Of a stretch of 20,813 nucleotides of DNA, positions 12,836 through 19,744 are shown piece by piece. Location: the NCBI GenBank assembly GCA_964583095.1, contig CAZOVB010000077.1, positions 1 to 20,813 on the forward strand, in the 5' to 3' direction. Every line of letters begins with the position of its first letter. Within the stretch, counting starts at the first letter, position 1. The stretch comes from CAZOVB01 sp964583095. Its GTDB lineage: Bacteria > Planctomycetota > Phycisphaerae > SM23-33. The notes beneath the pieces are model-generated. The model made no database searches and was not told the origin of the DNA. It saw only the letters and a program-made list of their open reading frames with translations. Position numbers and translations under genes: made by a program.

Positions 12836-14220
12836 GCCTAGCAACTGCGTTCGCAGCACCAAAGCACGAAGCACCAGACCTGTTTGATCACCAGCACGTA
12901 ACGTCGAAGTTCATCCTCGACAACCCCCGAGCGTTCATCATGAACGAACCGGGCACAGGCAAGACGGTGTCCGTACTGCATGCGTTTAACGAACGAAAGA
13001 AATCGGTGTCCGACTCAAAGCTGTTGGTCTTAGCCCCGAAAGCTATCCTCGAATGCGCGTGGAAAGCAGACGCAGAACGGTTCTTCCCAAACCTTAAAGT
13101 GTCAGTGGCGTATTCCAATAAGCGAGCGGAAGCGTTCCGTGCAGATGCAGATGTATACATCACCAATCACGACGCAGCCAGCTGGCTAGTAGAAAATTCA
13201 TGGGCGTTTAAGAACACAGACGTTTTCAACGTCGATGAGTCGACGGCCTATAAAAACCGGGCAGCAAAACGTAGCAAAGCTATAGCAAAAGTAGCTATGC
13301 ACTTTCAGCTACGTCAGATGATGTCGGGCACACCCATGCCGCAAGGGATTGAAGACCTGTGGCACCAGATGTTCTTGCTCGACGACGGAGAACGACTAGG
13401 CGATAACTTCTTTCGTTTCAGAAACGCCACTCACGAGCCTACGCAGGTCGGGCCGGACCCTAGAATGCAGCGGTGGGATGAAAAGCCGGGCGCGCGTGAA
13501 GCGGTAGCAGATCTAATCTCCGACATAACGATTCTGTACAGACTCGAAGATTGTATCGACATGCCGGGGTCGTTCGAAACTTTGCGTGAATACCCGCTAC
13601 CAAAGAAACTGCGAAAAATCTACGAAGACATGGTAAAGCACTGCGTTCTTCAAATCGAAGAAAACGAAATCACCGCTGTCCATGCCGCCGCTCTTCGCAC
13701 AAAGCTCTTGCAAATATGCTCCGGCGCTGTGTACGAAGGCCCCGGCAAGTACCACGTGCTCGACGACACTCGGTACAACATCATCGCCGAACTAATGGCA
13801 GAGCGAGAAGCCAGCGTCTGTGCGTTTCTGTGGAGCCACCAAAAGCACGAGCTAAAAAAAGCGTTGTTACGCGCCGGCGTTAAAAACATAGGCGTCATTG
13901 ACGGCTCAACGAAGAACACCACAGAAGTAGTCGACCGTTTCCAGAATGGCGATTATCAAGCGCTTCTTGCTCATCCGCAGTCCACGTCACATGGCCTGAC
14001 CCTCACTCGAGCCAACACGCTCATATGGGCCAGTCCGACCGACAGCGGCGAGCGATTCGAGCAGTTCAACCGGCGCATCTACCGTGCGGGTCAGACCAAG
14101 CGGTGTGAGTACATCCATACGCTGGCCAAAGATACGGTCGACGAAGGTGCCTTCCAACAAACAAGCGGCAAGCTGGAACGACAATTAGATTTGCTTCAAC
14201 TACTTAGAGCGTTTGGTTGA
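12832..14220 (+). CDS. SNF2/SF2-type helicase
   Basis: A 462-residue superfamily 2 ATPase. Motif I is MNEPGTGKT (Lys44), motif Ia LLVLAPKAILECAW, motif II VDEST within VFNVDESTAYKN, and motif III MMSGTPMPQG. The C-terminal lobe ends with HGLTLTRANTLIW and RFEQFNRRIYRAGQTKRCEYI, the SNF2 motifs V and VI. The short form without accessory domains is common in phages, where it is placed with recombination or replication genes. The start overlaps the Cas4-like nuclease stop, suggesting a nuclease-helicase pair. Confidence 0.92.
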   Translation: MSLATAFAAPKHEAPDLFDHQHVTSKFILDNPRAFIMNEPGTGKTVSVLHAFNERKKSVSDSKLLVLAPKAILECAWKADAERFFPNLKVSVAYSNKRAEAFRADADVYITNHDAASWLVENSWAFKNTDVFNVDESTAYKNRAAKRSKAIAKVAMHFQLRQMMSGTPMPQGIEDLWHQMFLLDDGERLGDNFFRFRNATHEPTQVGPDPRMQRWDEKPGAREAVADLISDITILYRLEDCIDMPGSFETLREYPLPKKLRKIYEDMVKHCVLQIEENEITAVHAAALRTKLLQICSGAVYEGPGKYHVLDDTRYNIIAELMAEREASVCAFLWSHQKHELKKALLRAGVKNIGVIDGSTKNTTEVVDRFQNGDYQALLAHPQSTSHGLTLTRANTLIWASPTDSGERFEQFNRRIYRAGQTKRCEYIHTLAKDTVDEGAFQQTSGKLERQLDLLQLLRAFG

Positions 14221-14245
14221 AGCACTACGTAAGGAGTAGCCAACT

Positions 14246-14671
14246 ATGGAAGTTGATGAGCAACAGTCAGCAGTCCCAACCAACAGTTCACTAAACTCAC
14301 CTGAAACGCTAGGCGCTGCGATAGATCGTTACAAAGAGATGCGAGACCAGCTTCGGGCAGCAGAAAAAGAAGCCAAACTCATTCGGGAAGAAATGGAAGA
14401 GCTGGAAATACAGCTTCTTGAAATGCTCGATTCTCAAGATCTTACGCACAGCCGAGGCCGAAAAGCGAGCGCTACGGTGTCGGAGCAAGACGTTCCGGTA
14501 GTAGAGGACTGGGAAGCGTTTGAAGAGTACGTCAAAGCGAACGACGCGCTGTACCTGTTTGAACGCCGGCCGGCCACTAAGGCGTGGCGAGAGCTTCGAG
14601 AAATCGGAGAGGAAGTCCCCGGAACCAAGCCGTTTACTCGGCGAAAAATCAACGTCAGAGCCATCACATAG
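14246..14671 (+). CDS. Coiled-coil phage protein of unknown function
   Basis: A 141-residue protein. Residues about 25-65 form a strong coiled coil (DRYKEMRDQLRAAEKEAKLI, continuing Glu-rich). A C-terminal domain follows with VEDWEAFEEYVKANDALYLFERR and a basic end. This two-part layout is common in small phage proteins next to ssDNA-binding or recombination genes, but I cannot name an activity. AAGGAG lies about 9 bases before the ATG. It sits ten bases before the next gene, which it may assist. Confidence 0.75.
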   Translation: MEVDEQQSAVPTNSSLNSPETLGAAIDRYKEMRDQLRAAEKEAKLIREEMEELEIQLLEMLDSQDLTHSRGRKASATVSEQDVPVVEDWEAFEEYVKANDALYLFERRPATKAWRELREIGEEVPGTKPFTRRKINVRAIT

Positions 14672-14680
14672 GGAGTCACA

Positions 14681-15358
14681 ATGTCCACAGCAATCGCAGA
14701 TGTACGAGCCGAAGTCGCCGCACTTCGCAAGCAAACCAAAGGCGCCCTGCCGGCGCAGAGCAGCAACAACATCTCAACCGCCGGCAAGAAGTTCACGCTG
14801 CCTGACGGCACCGTTGCTGACGGCCCGCTCAACGCCGTAATTCTCGACTGGCGTAACTTCAACGCGTACTACACCAAGGCGTATGACCCTAAGAATCCGG
14901 CAGGTCCGTCGTGCTTCGCCATCGCGTTTAATATGAATGACCTCGAGCCGCACGAGCAGGCGCCTGAGCCGCAAGACCAGCTGGAAGGTCAACCCGGCGG
15001 ATGCGAAAAGTGCATTCGTAACCAGTACGGCACCGCTTCTACCGGCAACGGCAAAGCCTGTCGCAACACCATCCGCCTCGCCGTTGTGCCTGCCGACTGC
15101 AACGAAAGCACGACGCCCATGATTCTTCGCGCAGCGCCGTCGTCCATCAAGCTTTGGTCTGCGTACGTGGCTGAGCTGGAGCAGTTCGACAAGCACCCGC
15201 TCGAAGTGCAAACCCTCATCAGCTTCGACCCCCATGCAGCGTACCCCAAGCTGAACTTCAAGGCCAGCGGGGAAGTGGAAGACCTCGAGCTGATTATGGC
15301 GCTGCGGAAGAAAGCGCAGACGTACCTCGACCAAGTGCCCATGTCCAACAAAGACTGA
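14681..15358 (+). CDS. Putative single-stranded DNA-binding protein with cysteine motif
   Basis: A 225-residue protein. A disordered N-terminus is followed by a beta-rich core: FTLPDGTVADGPLNAVILDW, then FNAYYTKAYDPKNP and CFAIAF. A loop with CEKCIRNQYG...GKACRN (a likely zinc knuckle) leads into RLAVVPAD and later LISFDPHAAYPKLNF. An OB-like fold with a cysteine insertion, next to a VRR-NUC resolvase and a helicase, suggests a phage ssDNA-binding protein. This is inferred from context and from similar unnamed phage proteins I remember. AGGGAG precedes the ATG. The end lies six bases before the nuclease gene. Confidence 0.65.
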   Translation: MSTAIADVRAEVAALRKQTKGALPAQSSNNISTAGKKFTLPDGTVADGPLNAVILDWRNFNAYYTKAYDPKNPAGPSCFAIAFNMNDLEPHEQAPEPQDQLEGQPGGCEKCIRNQYGTASTGNGKACRNTIRLAVVPADCNESTTPMILRAAPSSIKLWSAYVAELEQFDKHPLEVQTLISFDPHAAYPKLNFKASGEVEDLELIMALRKKAQTYLDQVPMSNKD

Positions 15359-15364
15359 CGCACC

Positions 15365-15916
15365 GTGGCAAACGAGCACTCGTTCATCAGATATATCCAC
15401 AGCAAACTCCCGAACGAAGTTTACGCGTGGAAGATCAACGCTCGTTTTGCAAACGGGGTACCTGACGCATATTACAGCGGAGCAGCCGGGGATTTATGGG
15501 TCGAGTACAAGTGGCTGGCGCAAGCGCCTGTCCGGCCATTTACCCCCGGTCTCTCTGCACTACAACGCAAGTGGTTGTACGACAGGCAGAACGAAGGCCG
15601 CAAAGTGGCGGTAGTAATAGGATGCCCTAAGGGAGCAGTATTGCTCACTGATATAACAAAGGAACCTTGTAAAGTTCCGACAATAATTGTCCCACGGAAG
15701 GAAGTCGCGCTGTTCATTGTAACTACATGCGTAGAACAATCACATGGCCAACCTGATCGACAGGAGAAACCCATTGGGACACCCGGAAATACTAAAAATT
15801 GTAACCCCAGAAGAGTCGCGGCGCGCGCTGTACACAAAAAACATGGTTCTTACAAAAGGACTGCAGGCGGAAATCGTCATCGATACCAGCCTCGATCAAG
15901 CCGTTCTTGTCGATAA
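15365..15916 (+). CDS. VRR-NUC-type nuclease (PD-(D/E)XK) with an odd C-terminal extension
   Basis: A 183-residue frame with a GTG start. Residues 1-120 match the short stand-alone VRR-NUC family: a Lys-bearing WKINARFANGVPDAYYSG (Asp34), then DLWVEYKWL (Glu47, Lys49) and a later LSALQRKWL helix and VAVVIGCPKGAVLL. These enzymes cleave branched DNA and act as Holliday-junction resolvases in phages. After about residue 125 the sequence becomes basic and low-complexity and runs through the start of the next gene for well over 100 bases, so the natural stop may have been lost. No ribosome-binding site better than ACTGACGCACC is seen. Confidence 0.8.
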   Translation: MANEHSFIRYIHSKLPNEVYAWKINARFANGVPDAYYSGAAGDLWVEYKWLAQAPVRPFTPGLSALQRKWLYDRQNEGRKVAVVIGCPKGAVLLTDITKEPCKVPTIIVPRKEVALFIVTTCVEQSHGQPDRQEKPIGTPGNTKNCNPRRVAARAVHKKHGSYKRTAGGNRHRYQPRSSRSCR

Positions 15917-16244
15917 ACATTTCGCTGTCACGATCGACGGTGTGGACCTGTTCTATCTTGAGCGAAAGTACCTTGAGCCAAAACTGGTTTACGGCGACGG
16001 CTCAGTAGAAACAGATACCGCTGTGTTATACGCCGCGCAACAAATCGTCGAAGGTAAGTTTCCAGTAGCGAACGTAGGTTCGTTCCCTTGGAAAGGTGAG
16101 TTCGTCATGAGCGACAAGCCGAACCTTATCGACGTGGCGATCGTCACCGTGATTAACCCCGTAACCGATCCCAAGTGGGCGCGGTACTACCAGAAATGGA
16201 AAGAGTACTGCAGCTGGCGGCGGGGTCTTAGGAACGCGGCGTGA
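15774..16244 (+). CDS. Hypothetical phage protein
   Basis: A protein of about 156 residues if it starts at the TTG at 15774, which has AGGAG seven to eight bases upstream. An in-frame ATG at 15744 without such a site would add ten residues. The core is beta-rich (LQAEIVIDTSLDQAVLVDKHF, then a DLFYLERKYLEPKLVYGDGS region) and ends with a helical WARYYQKWKEYCSWRRG. No catalytic motif is recognised. The stop overlaps the next gene (GTGA). The 5' part overlaps the VRR-NUC frame. Confidence 0.6.
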   Translation: MGHPEILKIVTPEESRRALYTKNMVLTKGLQAEIVIDTSLDQAVLVDKHFAVTIDGVDLFYLERKYLEPKLVYGDGSVETDTAVLYAAQQIVEGKFPVANVGSFPWKGEFVMSDKPNLIDVAIVTVINPVTDPKWARYYQKWKEYCSWRRGLRNAA

Positions 16245-16486
16245 CACTGCCGCGCGGTGTTACCAAGCAGGTAAGAGACAGCGGCCGCATCCGTTATCGG
16301 GTGCGGCTCTATCTCAACAACAAAGTGTGTTATCTGAAATACGTGCACACAGAAGAAGAAGCGCTACAGCGGTACCACGAAGCGCTCGAACAACGGGATG
16401 AGCGTCGTGCAAACCCTCCCAATTCGGTAGATCGAACCACCGTGTCCGGGCACTTAAAAGCGCTGTTAGGAGAACCAACACAATGA
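16241..16486 (+). CDS. AP2-like / integrase-arm-like small DNA-binding protein
   Basis: An 81-residue basic protein with a GTG start overlapping the previous stop. The pattern GVTKQVRDSGRIRYRVRLYL, followed by a short turn, LKYVHTEEEALQRYHEAL and a helix, resembles the three-strand-plus-helix AP2/integrase N-terminal DNA-binding fold found in phage regulators and homing endonucleases. Its place just before the excisionase-like gene suggests a DNA-binding accessory role in recombination or regulation. It overlaps the excisionase-like start by four bases (ATGA). Confidence 0.65.
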   Translation: MTLPRGVTKQVRDSGRIRYRVRLYLNNKVCYLKYVHTEEEALQRYHEALEQRDERRANPPNSVDRTTVSGHLKALLGEPTQ

Positions 16487-16680
16487 GCACCGACACGGAC
16501 AAAATGATCAACGTTAACGAGTTTATGGATCGGTACTTCGATCCTGAATGCAAGCCGTCGAGACATACAGTATGGCGGTGGTGCCGGACTGGCAAACTGC
16601 CCTGCCGGCGTATCGGCCGTTACTACTACATTAAACCGGAGGACGCACGTACATTCCTTGCCTTACAAAATAGTGCTTGA
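16483..16680 (+). CDS. Excisionase-like winged-helix (MerR/Xis type) protein
   Basis: A 65-residue protein with the Xis/MerR-like helix-turn-helix layout: MINVNEFMDRYF, then PSRHTVWRWCRTGKLPCRRI and GRYYYIKPEDARTFLA. The T-V-W-R-W...GKLP...G-R-Y-Y-I...F segment is the usual phage excisionase or helix_turn_helix_17 signature. It likely directs excisive recombination with the integrase encoded about 0.75 kb downstream, and may repress early transcription. It starts in the ATGA overlap with the preceding gene. Confidence 0.82.
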   Translation: MSTDTDKMINVNEFMDRYFDPECKPSRHTVWRWCRTGKLPCRRIGRYYYIKPEDARTFLALQNSA

Positions 16681-16894
16681 TGACGACGACGAAGTCGTAC
16701 CACCGGCTGCAATACGCGCGGCTAGAAAACTCGAAAAGCTGATGAGAGATCTGGGCGAAGTCAAACCCCGTCTTACTGGTAAAGACCTGACAGACGCAAC
16801 GACGATATTAGAGACGGCGGCTTCGGCAAAACGAAAACTCAACCCCCACCAAAAGCGCCGGGCTCAGCAGCTAATTAAACAGGAGCAACCATGA
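16658..16894 (+). CDS. Small hypothetical charged protein
   Basis: A 78-residue frame starting at TTG 16658 inside the excisionase-like gene, with a GTG alternative at 16673 (VLDDDDEVV). It has an acidic run near the N-terminus, then a helical RAARKLEKLMRDLGEV and a basic C-terminus (NPHQKRRAQQLIKQEQ). GGAGG lies 15 bases before the TTG, which is far. The stop overlaps the next ATG. Function unknown. Confidence 0.55.
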   Translation: MPYKIVLDDDDEVVPPAAIRAARKLEKLMRDLGEVKPRLTGKDLTDATTILETAASAKRKLNPHQKRRAQQLIKQEQP

Positions 16895-17172
16895 TTTACG
16901 TAGACGGACTTTGTTTTAACGACAAGCAAGAACTCGAAACCATGCCAGTGTGGATCAACCCGGAGTACGTCGTACGTGTCGGTGTCCACGAACAGGAAGG
17001 GCTAGACGGCCGGTGCACTGCGGTCTATCTGGATGGTGACGTAACGGCTGTGTTCACGTTTGAATCGGTCGATGCAATCGTCCGCCGCATCCAGAACAAA
17101 GCAGAGATGCCGACGCGGTTAGAACGCAAGAAAGCAGACGTAGTTGACTTCGGGCCCAAAACAGACGGCTAA
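16891..17172 (+). CDS. Small hypothetical protein
   Basis: A 93-residue protein with a good ribosome-binding site (CAGGAGCAACC before the ATG). It is beta-rich in the first 60 residues (VWINPEYVVRVGVHEQ, then CTAVYLDGDVTAVFTF), with a helix DAIVRRIQNK and a basic tail. This resembles short phage proteins that read 'how a value affects expression' only in composition; no family is recognised. It ends four bases into the convergent minus-strand gene. Confidence 0.7.
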   Translation: MIYVDGLCFNDKQELETMPVWINPEYVVRVGVHEQEGLDGRCTAVYLDGDVTAVFTFESVDAIVRRIQNKAEMPTRLERKKADVVDFGPKTDG

Positions 17173-17480
17173 AAATCCCTACACCCAAACTTCACCGTCA
17201 TAATTACGTCGCGCGTAGTTCTATGGTTCGGCGCGCGGCCTTTGAGTTTTGATATAACGAACTCATCCGCGTACGTTTCAAGCGCTTCGTCGCATACAAA
17301 GACGCCCGAGTAGCCATTCTCGTGAAGCAAAGCAACAGCAATACCGTTGATGTACTGCTGACATCCGTACGAATTTGCTTCACACCACTCAACAAAGTCA
17401 AAGTCTTCAGCGTTCGCCGTCAATGAGAGAAACAGCATGGGCAGAAGCCGGAGTAAACGGTTCAAAGATCTTCCCCGCAA
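17169..17480 (-). CDS. Secreted Rap1a/Tai-like small protein (accessory 'moron')
   Basis: A minus-strand gene between the excisionase-like block and the integrase. From the TTG at 17480 the product has 103 residues with a basic start and hydrophobic core ending TANAEDF, a plausible Sec signal peptide (cleavage after about residue 24). The mature part has WCEANSYGCQQYINGIAVAL, a later VFVCDEA and a final KFGC. Spaced cysteines around a G-I-x-x-A-L helix recall the Rap1a/Tai periplasmic immunity fold (PF18602, from memory). An ATG at 17438 would remove the basic n-region, so the longer form is favoured. It overlaps the integrase start and is transcribed against its neighbours, typical of lysogenic cargo. 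Confidence 0.55.
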   Translation of the reverse strand: MRGRSLNRLLRLLPMLFLSLTANAEDFDFVEWCEANSYGCQQYINGIAVALLHENGYSGVFVCDEALETYADEFVISKLKGRAPNHRTTRDVIMTVKFGCRDF

Positions 17481-18453
17481 TCTTTACGTGACTGTCAACA
17501 GATACGGGAAACGGTACTACCGATACAGAGATCCGTCAACCGGCAAGTACGTAGGCATGGGCGGCAACCTCCGAGAAGCGTGCCGCGCTGCACAAATCCT
17601 GAACGAGCGGCGGCAGTGGGAACCCAAGGCCGCCGAGCTGGTAGCCCGAGTGACAAACCAAAGCACAGGGTTCGAAGCGTTCAGCAAAGTGTACATCGAG
17701 CGCATCTCGGAGTTAGCCGAAGCGTCACGTAAAGAGTACAAGCGGTACATCGCCAAAGCTGTCGAACAGTGGGGCAACACCCCGCTGGACCAGATAACCC
17801 GCAAGGACGTGACGGAATGGCTCGAGCCCATGACTCCCAACACGAGGAACATGGCTCGAAGAACTTTGATCCAAGTGATGAAGCACGCAGTCGCTGACGG
17901 TTTGATCGACAGCAACCCGGCCGAAGGAACGCTCACAGCGAAAATTTCAAAGCAGAGACGTCGCCTTACGCTAGACGAATTCGAAGAAATTCAATCTGTA
18001 TCTCAGCCTTGGTTACGTCGAGCTTTGTACATTGGGCTTCGTACTTGCCTTCGAATCGAAGACCTCGTTGGGCTCAAGGCGGATGACTGGAACCCCGATG
18101 TCTTGTCAGTCATCCCGCAAAAGACAGCACAACACGGAGTACGGCTTAGGTTCAACGTAGACCCAAGGCTCAAAGCAGTTATCGAAGAGTACCGACCCCA
18201 GTCGGGGTACCTGATTGAACGGAACGGGCGTGGTGTGTCGAGCACCGGGCTAAGGCGAGCGTTCAATGAGAGCAGAGACCAAGTGATCACGGACGATCAC
18301 CCGCCGACCTTCCACGAGATTCGCGCCCTCGGCGCAAAGCTCATAGAAACCGCCGGCAAAGATCCGCAACTCGTGCTCGGGCACAAAGACCCGAAAACAA
18401 CTCGGATCTACCTCGACCGGCATGAACAGCAATGGACAGAGGTACACCTATGA
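17437..18453 (+). CDS. int: Tyrosine site-specific integrase
   Basis: A 338-residue lambda-Int-type recombinase. An N-terminal arm-binding domain (YVTVNRYGKRYYRYRDPSTG) is followed by a SAM-like core-binding domain (about residues 80-165) and the catalytic domain. Catalytic residues are visible: Arg206 (TCLRIEDL), Lys229 (PQKTAQ), His293-x2-Arg296 (FHEIRALG), His316 (LGHKD) and nucleophile Tyr325 (RIYLDRH). It should integrate and, with the excisionase-like protein, excise the phage genome. The stop overlaps the start of the anti-CBASS-like gene (ATGA), so integrase is co-translated with accessory genes. Confidence 0.93.
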   Translation: MGRSRSKRFKDLPRNLYVTVNRYGKRYYRYRDPSTGKYVGMGGNLREACRAAQILNERRQWEPKAAELVARVTNQSTGFEAFSKVYIERISELAEASRKEYKRYIAKAVEQWGNTPLDQITRKDVTEWLEPMTPNTRNMARRTLIQVMKHAVADGLIDSNPAEGTLTAKISKQRRRLTLDEFEEIQSVSQPWLRRALYIGLRTCLRIEDLVGLKADDWNPDVLSVIPQKTAQHGVRLRFNVDPRLKAVIEEYRPQSGYLIERNGRGVSSTGLRRAFNESRDQVITDDHPPTFHEIRALGAKLIETAGKDPQLVLGHKDPKTTRIYLDRHEQQWTEVHL

Positions 18454-18686
18454 AAGACCAGCACGAACAGATCTCCGGCTATCGAGGCCTCGATCAGGGT
18501 GAGATCGACGACATGAACCACATCAAAGCCCTCAGCGACGACATTAGGTTCTTCGTCCGCAACCTCAAGGACACGCCAGCGTATGACCACCGGTGCGTGG
18601 CCATCGCCCTCACCAAGCTGGAAGAGGCAGAGATGTGGGCATGCCGTGCCGTCGCCCGCCCGGTCAACCGAGAAGGAGCTGCGTGA
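18450..18686 (+). CDS. acb2: Acb2-like anti-CBASS cyclic-nucleotide sponge
   Basis: A 78-residue helical protein starting in the integrase stop. GYRGLDQGEIDDMNHIKALS, a DIRFFVRNL helix, then DHRCVAIALTKLEEAEMWACRA match, from memory, the Acb2 (T4 Vs.4-like) pattern: GYR.LT..E...I..IK near the N-terminus and HRC.A.A.TKLEEA.MWA near the C-terminus. Acb2 binds cyclic di- and trinucleotides and blocks CBASS abortive infection. The length is close to known members. The ATG at 18450 is preferred to the upstream frame opening at 18432. The stop overlaps the next gene by one base (TGATG). Confidence 0.85.
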   Translation: MKDQHEQISGYRGLDQGEIDDMNHIKALSDDIRFFVRNLKDTPAYDHRCVAIALTKLEEAEMWACRAVARPVNREGAA

Positions 18687-19024
18687 TGACCGGCAGTAAA
18701 GAGTTTGTCAGCGCGTGGAACATGCTGTCCGATGAAGCTCACGCAATCGCCAAGGAGAAAGGGTTCTGGGAGAAGAACGACAACGTCGGTGAGAAGATCG
18801 CCCTCATGCACAGCGAGCTGTCCGAAGCGCTCGAAGCAGACCGCAACGACCTCGACAGCGACAAGCTAGGCGATGAATTCATGGGCATCGAAGAAGAACT
18901 GGCCGATGTCATCATCCGGATCGCCGATTTTGCCGGGCGCTTCGACCTGAATATCGGCGGGGCCGTCGTCAAGAAGCTGGAATACAACAAGAGCCGGTCC
19001 TTCCGGCATGGGAAAGCTTACTAA
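18686..19024 (+). CDS. MazG-like NTP pyrophosphohydrolase
   Basis: A 112-residue MazG-type all-helical protein with the metal-binding pattern Glu44-x2-Glu47 (SELSEALE) and Glu71-x2-Asp74 (EELADVIIRIADF), then a C-terminal KLEYNKSRSFRHGKAY. The K-x-N-x-x-R...H-G-K ending is typical of phage MazG proteins. It would hydrolyse (d)NTPs, or ppGpp-like alarmones, to help phage growth. The frame is open from 18593, but the ATG at 18686 overlaps the previous stop and has GAAGGAG upstream. It is a second pyrophosphohydrolase in the window besides 9109-9537. Confidence 0.9.
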   Translation: MTGSKEFVSAWNMLSDEAHAIAKEKGFWEKNDNVGEKIALMHSELSEALEADRNDLDSDKLGDEFMGIEEELADVIIRIADFAGRFDLNIGGAVVKKLEYNKSRSFRHGKAY

Positions 19025-19031
19025 TTCCGCT

Positions 19032-19268
19032 ATGAAAAAACGCCAAGTTACATTCAGCAAGCACTACTTTATGGTTCAACCAAGAAAGTATTTTGACGAC
19101 GATCGGCGCGTCGACCGCGCTACTCAGAGGTCCATCTTTAACGCGCACGGCAACCTGCTGAATCGCCAGTACCAAACGCACGACGAAGCGAGCGTGTCAA
19201 TTTCGGACTACCCGGAAAGCATCCAGCATCTAATCGAAGTCTGCGAATGCTTAGACGCAAGGTTTTGA
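19032..19268 (+). CDS. Small hypothetical protein, last plus-strand gene
   Basis: A protein of 78 residues from the ATG at 19032, just after the MazG stop. An in-frame ATG at 19008 inside MazG would give 86 residues; neither has a strong ribosome-binding site. Sequence: basic start MKKRQVTFSKHYFM, a middle RRVDRATQRSIFNAHGN and an acidic end SDYPESIQHLIEVCECLDARF. No family recognised. The bidirectional terminator follows 45 bases downstream. Confidence 0.55.
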   Translation: MKKRQVTFSKHYFMVQPRKYFDDDRRVDRATQRSIFNAHGNLLNRQYQTHDEASVSISDYPESIQHLIEVCECLDARF

Positions 19269-19312
19269 CTTTCTTTGCTACGTTTTTGCTACCGTTTAGC
19301 CACACAAAAAAG

Positions 19313-19334
19313 AGCCCCTGTAAAAACAGGGGCT
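19313..19334. terminator. Bidirectional intrinsic terminator between convergent blocks
   Basis: AGCCCCTGT pairs with ACAGGGGCT over an AAAA loop (nine pairs). On the minus strand the hairpin is followed by CTTTTTTGTG, a strong U-tract that ends the lysis-like operon. On the plus strand TAATT follows, weaker. It separates the plus early/lysogeny block from the minus genes. Confidence 0.85.
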
Positions 19335-19359
19335 TAATTGGCACACAACGGATGGTCAA

Positions 19360-19425
19360 CTACTTGGGGATTAGAACCCCGGCGGTGGCAGATTCTCGTC
19401 AAGTAGCTGAGTTATAACGAGAATC
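19360..19425. other. Interleaved inverted repeats (possible pseudoknot or attachment site)
   Basis: CTACTTG (19360-19366) is complementary to CAAGTAG (19400-19406), and GATTCTCGT (19391-19399) to ACGAGAATC (19417-19425). The pairs interleave as in an H-type pseudoknot, with a GGGG/CCCC hairpin (19366-19380) inside. It overlaps the 3' part of the tiny minus-strand gene. It may be RNA structure or a recombination site. Confidence 0.45.
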
Positions 19426-19460
19426 GCGACAGCTGCATACAAGACCGTGTTCCACTCCAT
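19371..19460 (-). CDS. Tiny membrane peptide (29 residues)
   Basis: A minus-strand ATG frame of 29 codons giving MEWNTVLYAAVAILVITQLL, then an acidic, Pro-rich end (DENLPPPGF). Residues 5-20 would form one TM helix with a short soluble tail. It is the last gene before the minus-strand terminator, below the transglycosylase and coiled-coil genes. A lysis accessory role (small holin or antiholin) is possible but unproven. The ribosome-binding site is weak (CGGTAAC), so the gene is uncertain. Confidence 0.45.
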   Translation of the reverse strand: MEWNTVLYAAVAILVITQLLDENLPPPGF

Positions 19461-19507
19461 CGTCAATAGTTACCGATACTTAGCATCGTATTTTGCTACA
19501 CGCTGCG

Positions 19508-19744
19508 TCAGTGCTTACCCTTGTCTGGGTCGTGCTCGCAGATGTAACACCACGGCGGCTTGCGCCGGTCCTGTTCCTGAGACTTGGACAGCTCTTCCAG
19601 CTCGTTGTGCGTGCATTCCTGTTGGTGCTCGAGCCGGCGGACACGGTCTGTGAGATTGCTCATATCGTGGGCAAAATCGCCCCCGGCCGCCTCAGGGGCG
19701 ACAGAGTAGAACTCCAGCAGAAAGAGCCAATCCTCACGAGTCAT
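19508..19744 (-). CDS. Small coiled-coil protein of the lysis-like cassette
   Basis: A 78-residue minus-strand protein starting 11 bases inside the transglycosylase gene. A hydrophobic N-terminal WLFLLEFY is too short and interrupted for a confident TM helix. Residues about 28-60 form a coiled coil (LTDRVRRLEHQQECTHNELE), and the C-terminus carries WCYICEHD, a CxxC that may bind metal. Position and size recall spanin-type or lysis accessory genes, but the expected signal anchor is not clear, so function is open. Confidence 0.65.
   Translation of the reverse strand: MTREDWLFLLEFYSVAPEAAGGDFAHDMSNLTDRVRRLEHQQECTHNELEELSKSQEQDRRKPPWCYICEHDPDKGKH

Noticed and set aside
15659..15683. GGAAC...GTTCC hairpin
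   Set aside because: It lies inside the VRR-NUC coding sequence with no U-tract; not a terminator.
18593..18685. Upstream extension of the MazG frame
   Set aside because: It overlaps the Acb2-like gene and lacks MazG similarity; the ATG at 18686 is coupled to the previous stop.
19350..19425. Complete tRNA gene on the minus strand
   Set aside because: Only a T-arm-like hairpin and an end-pairing stem are present; there is no anticodon arm or D-arm at the right spacing, and the T-loop lacks the usual purine.
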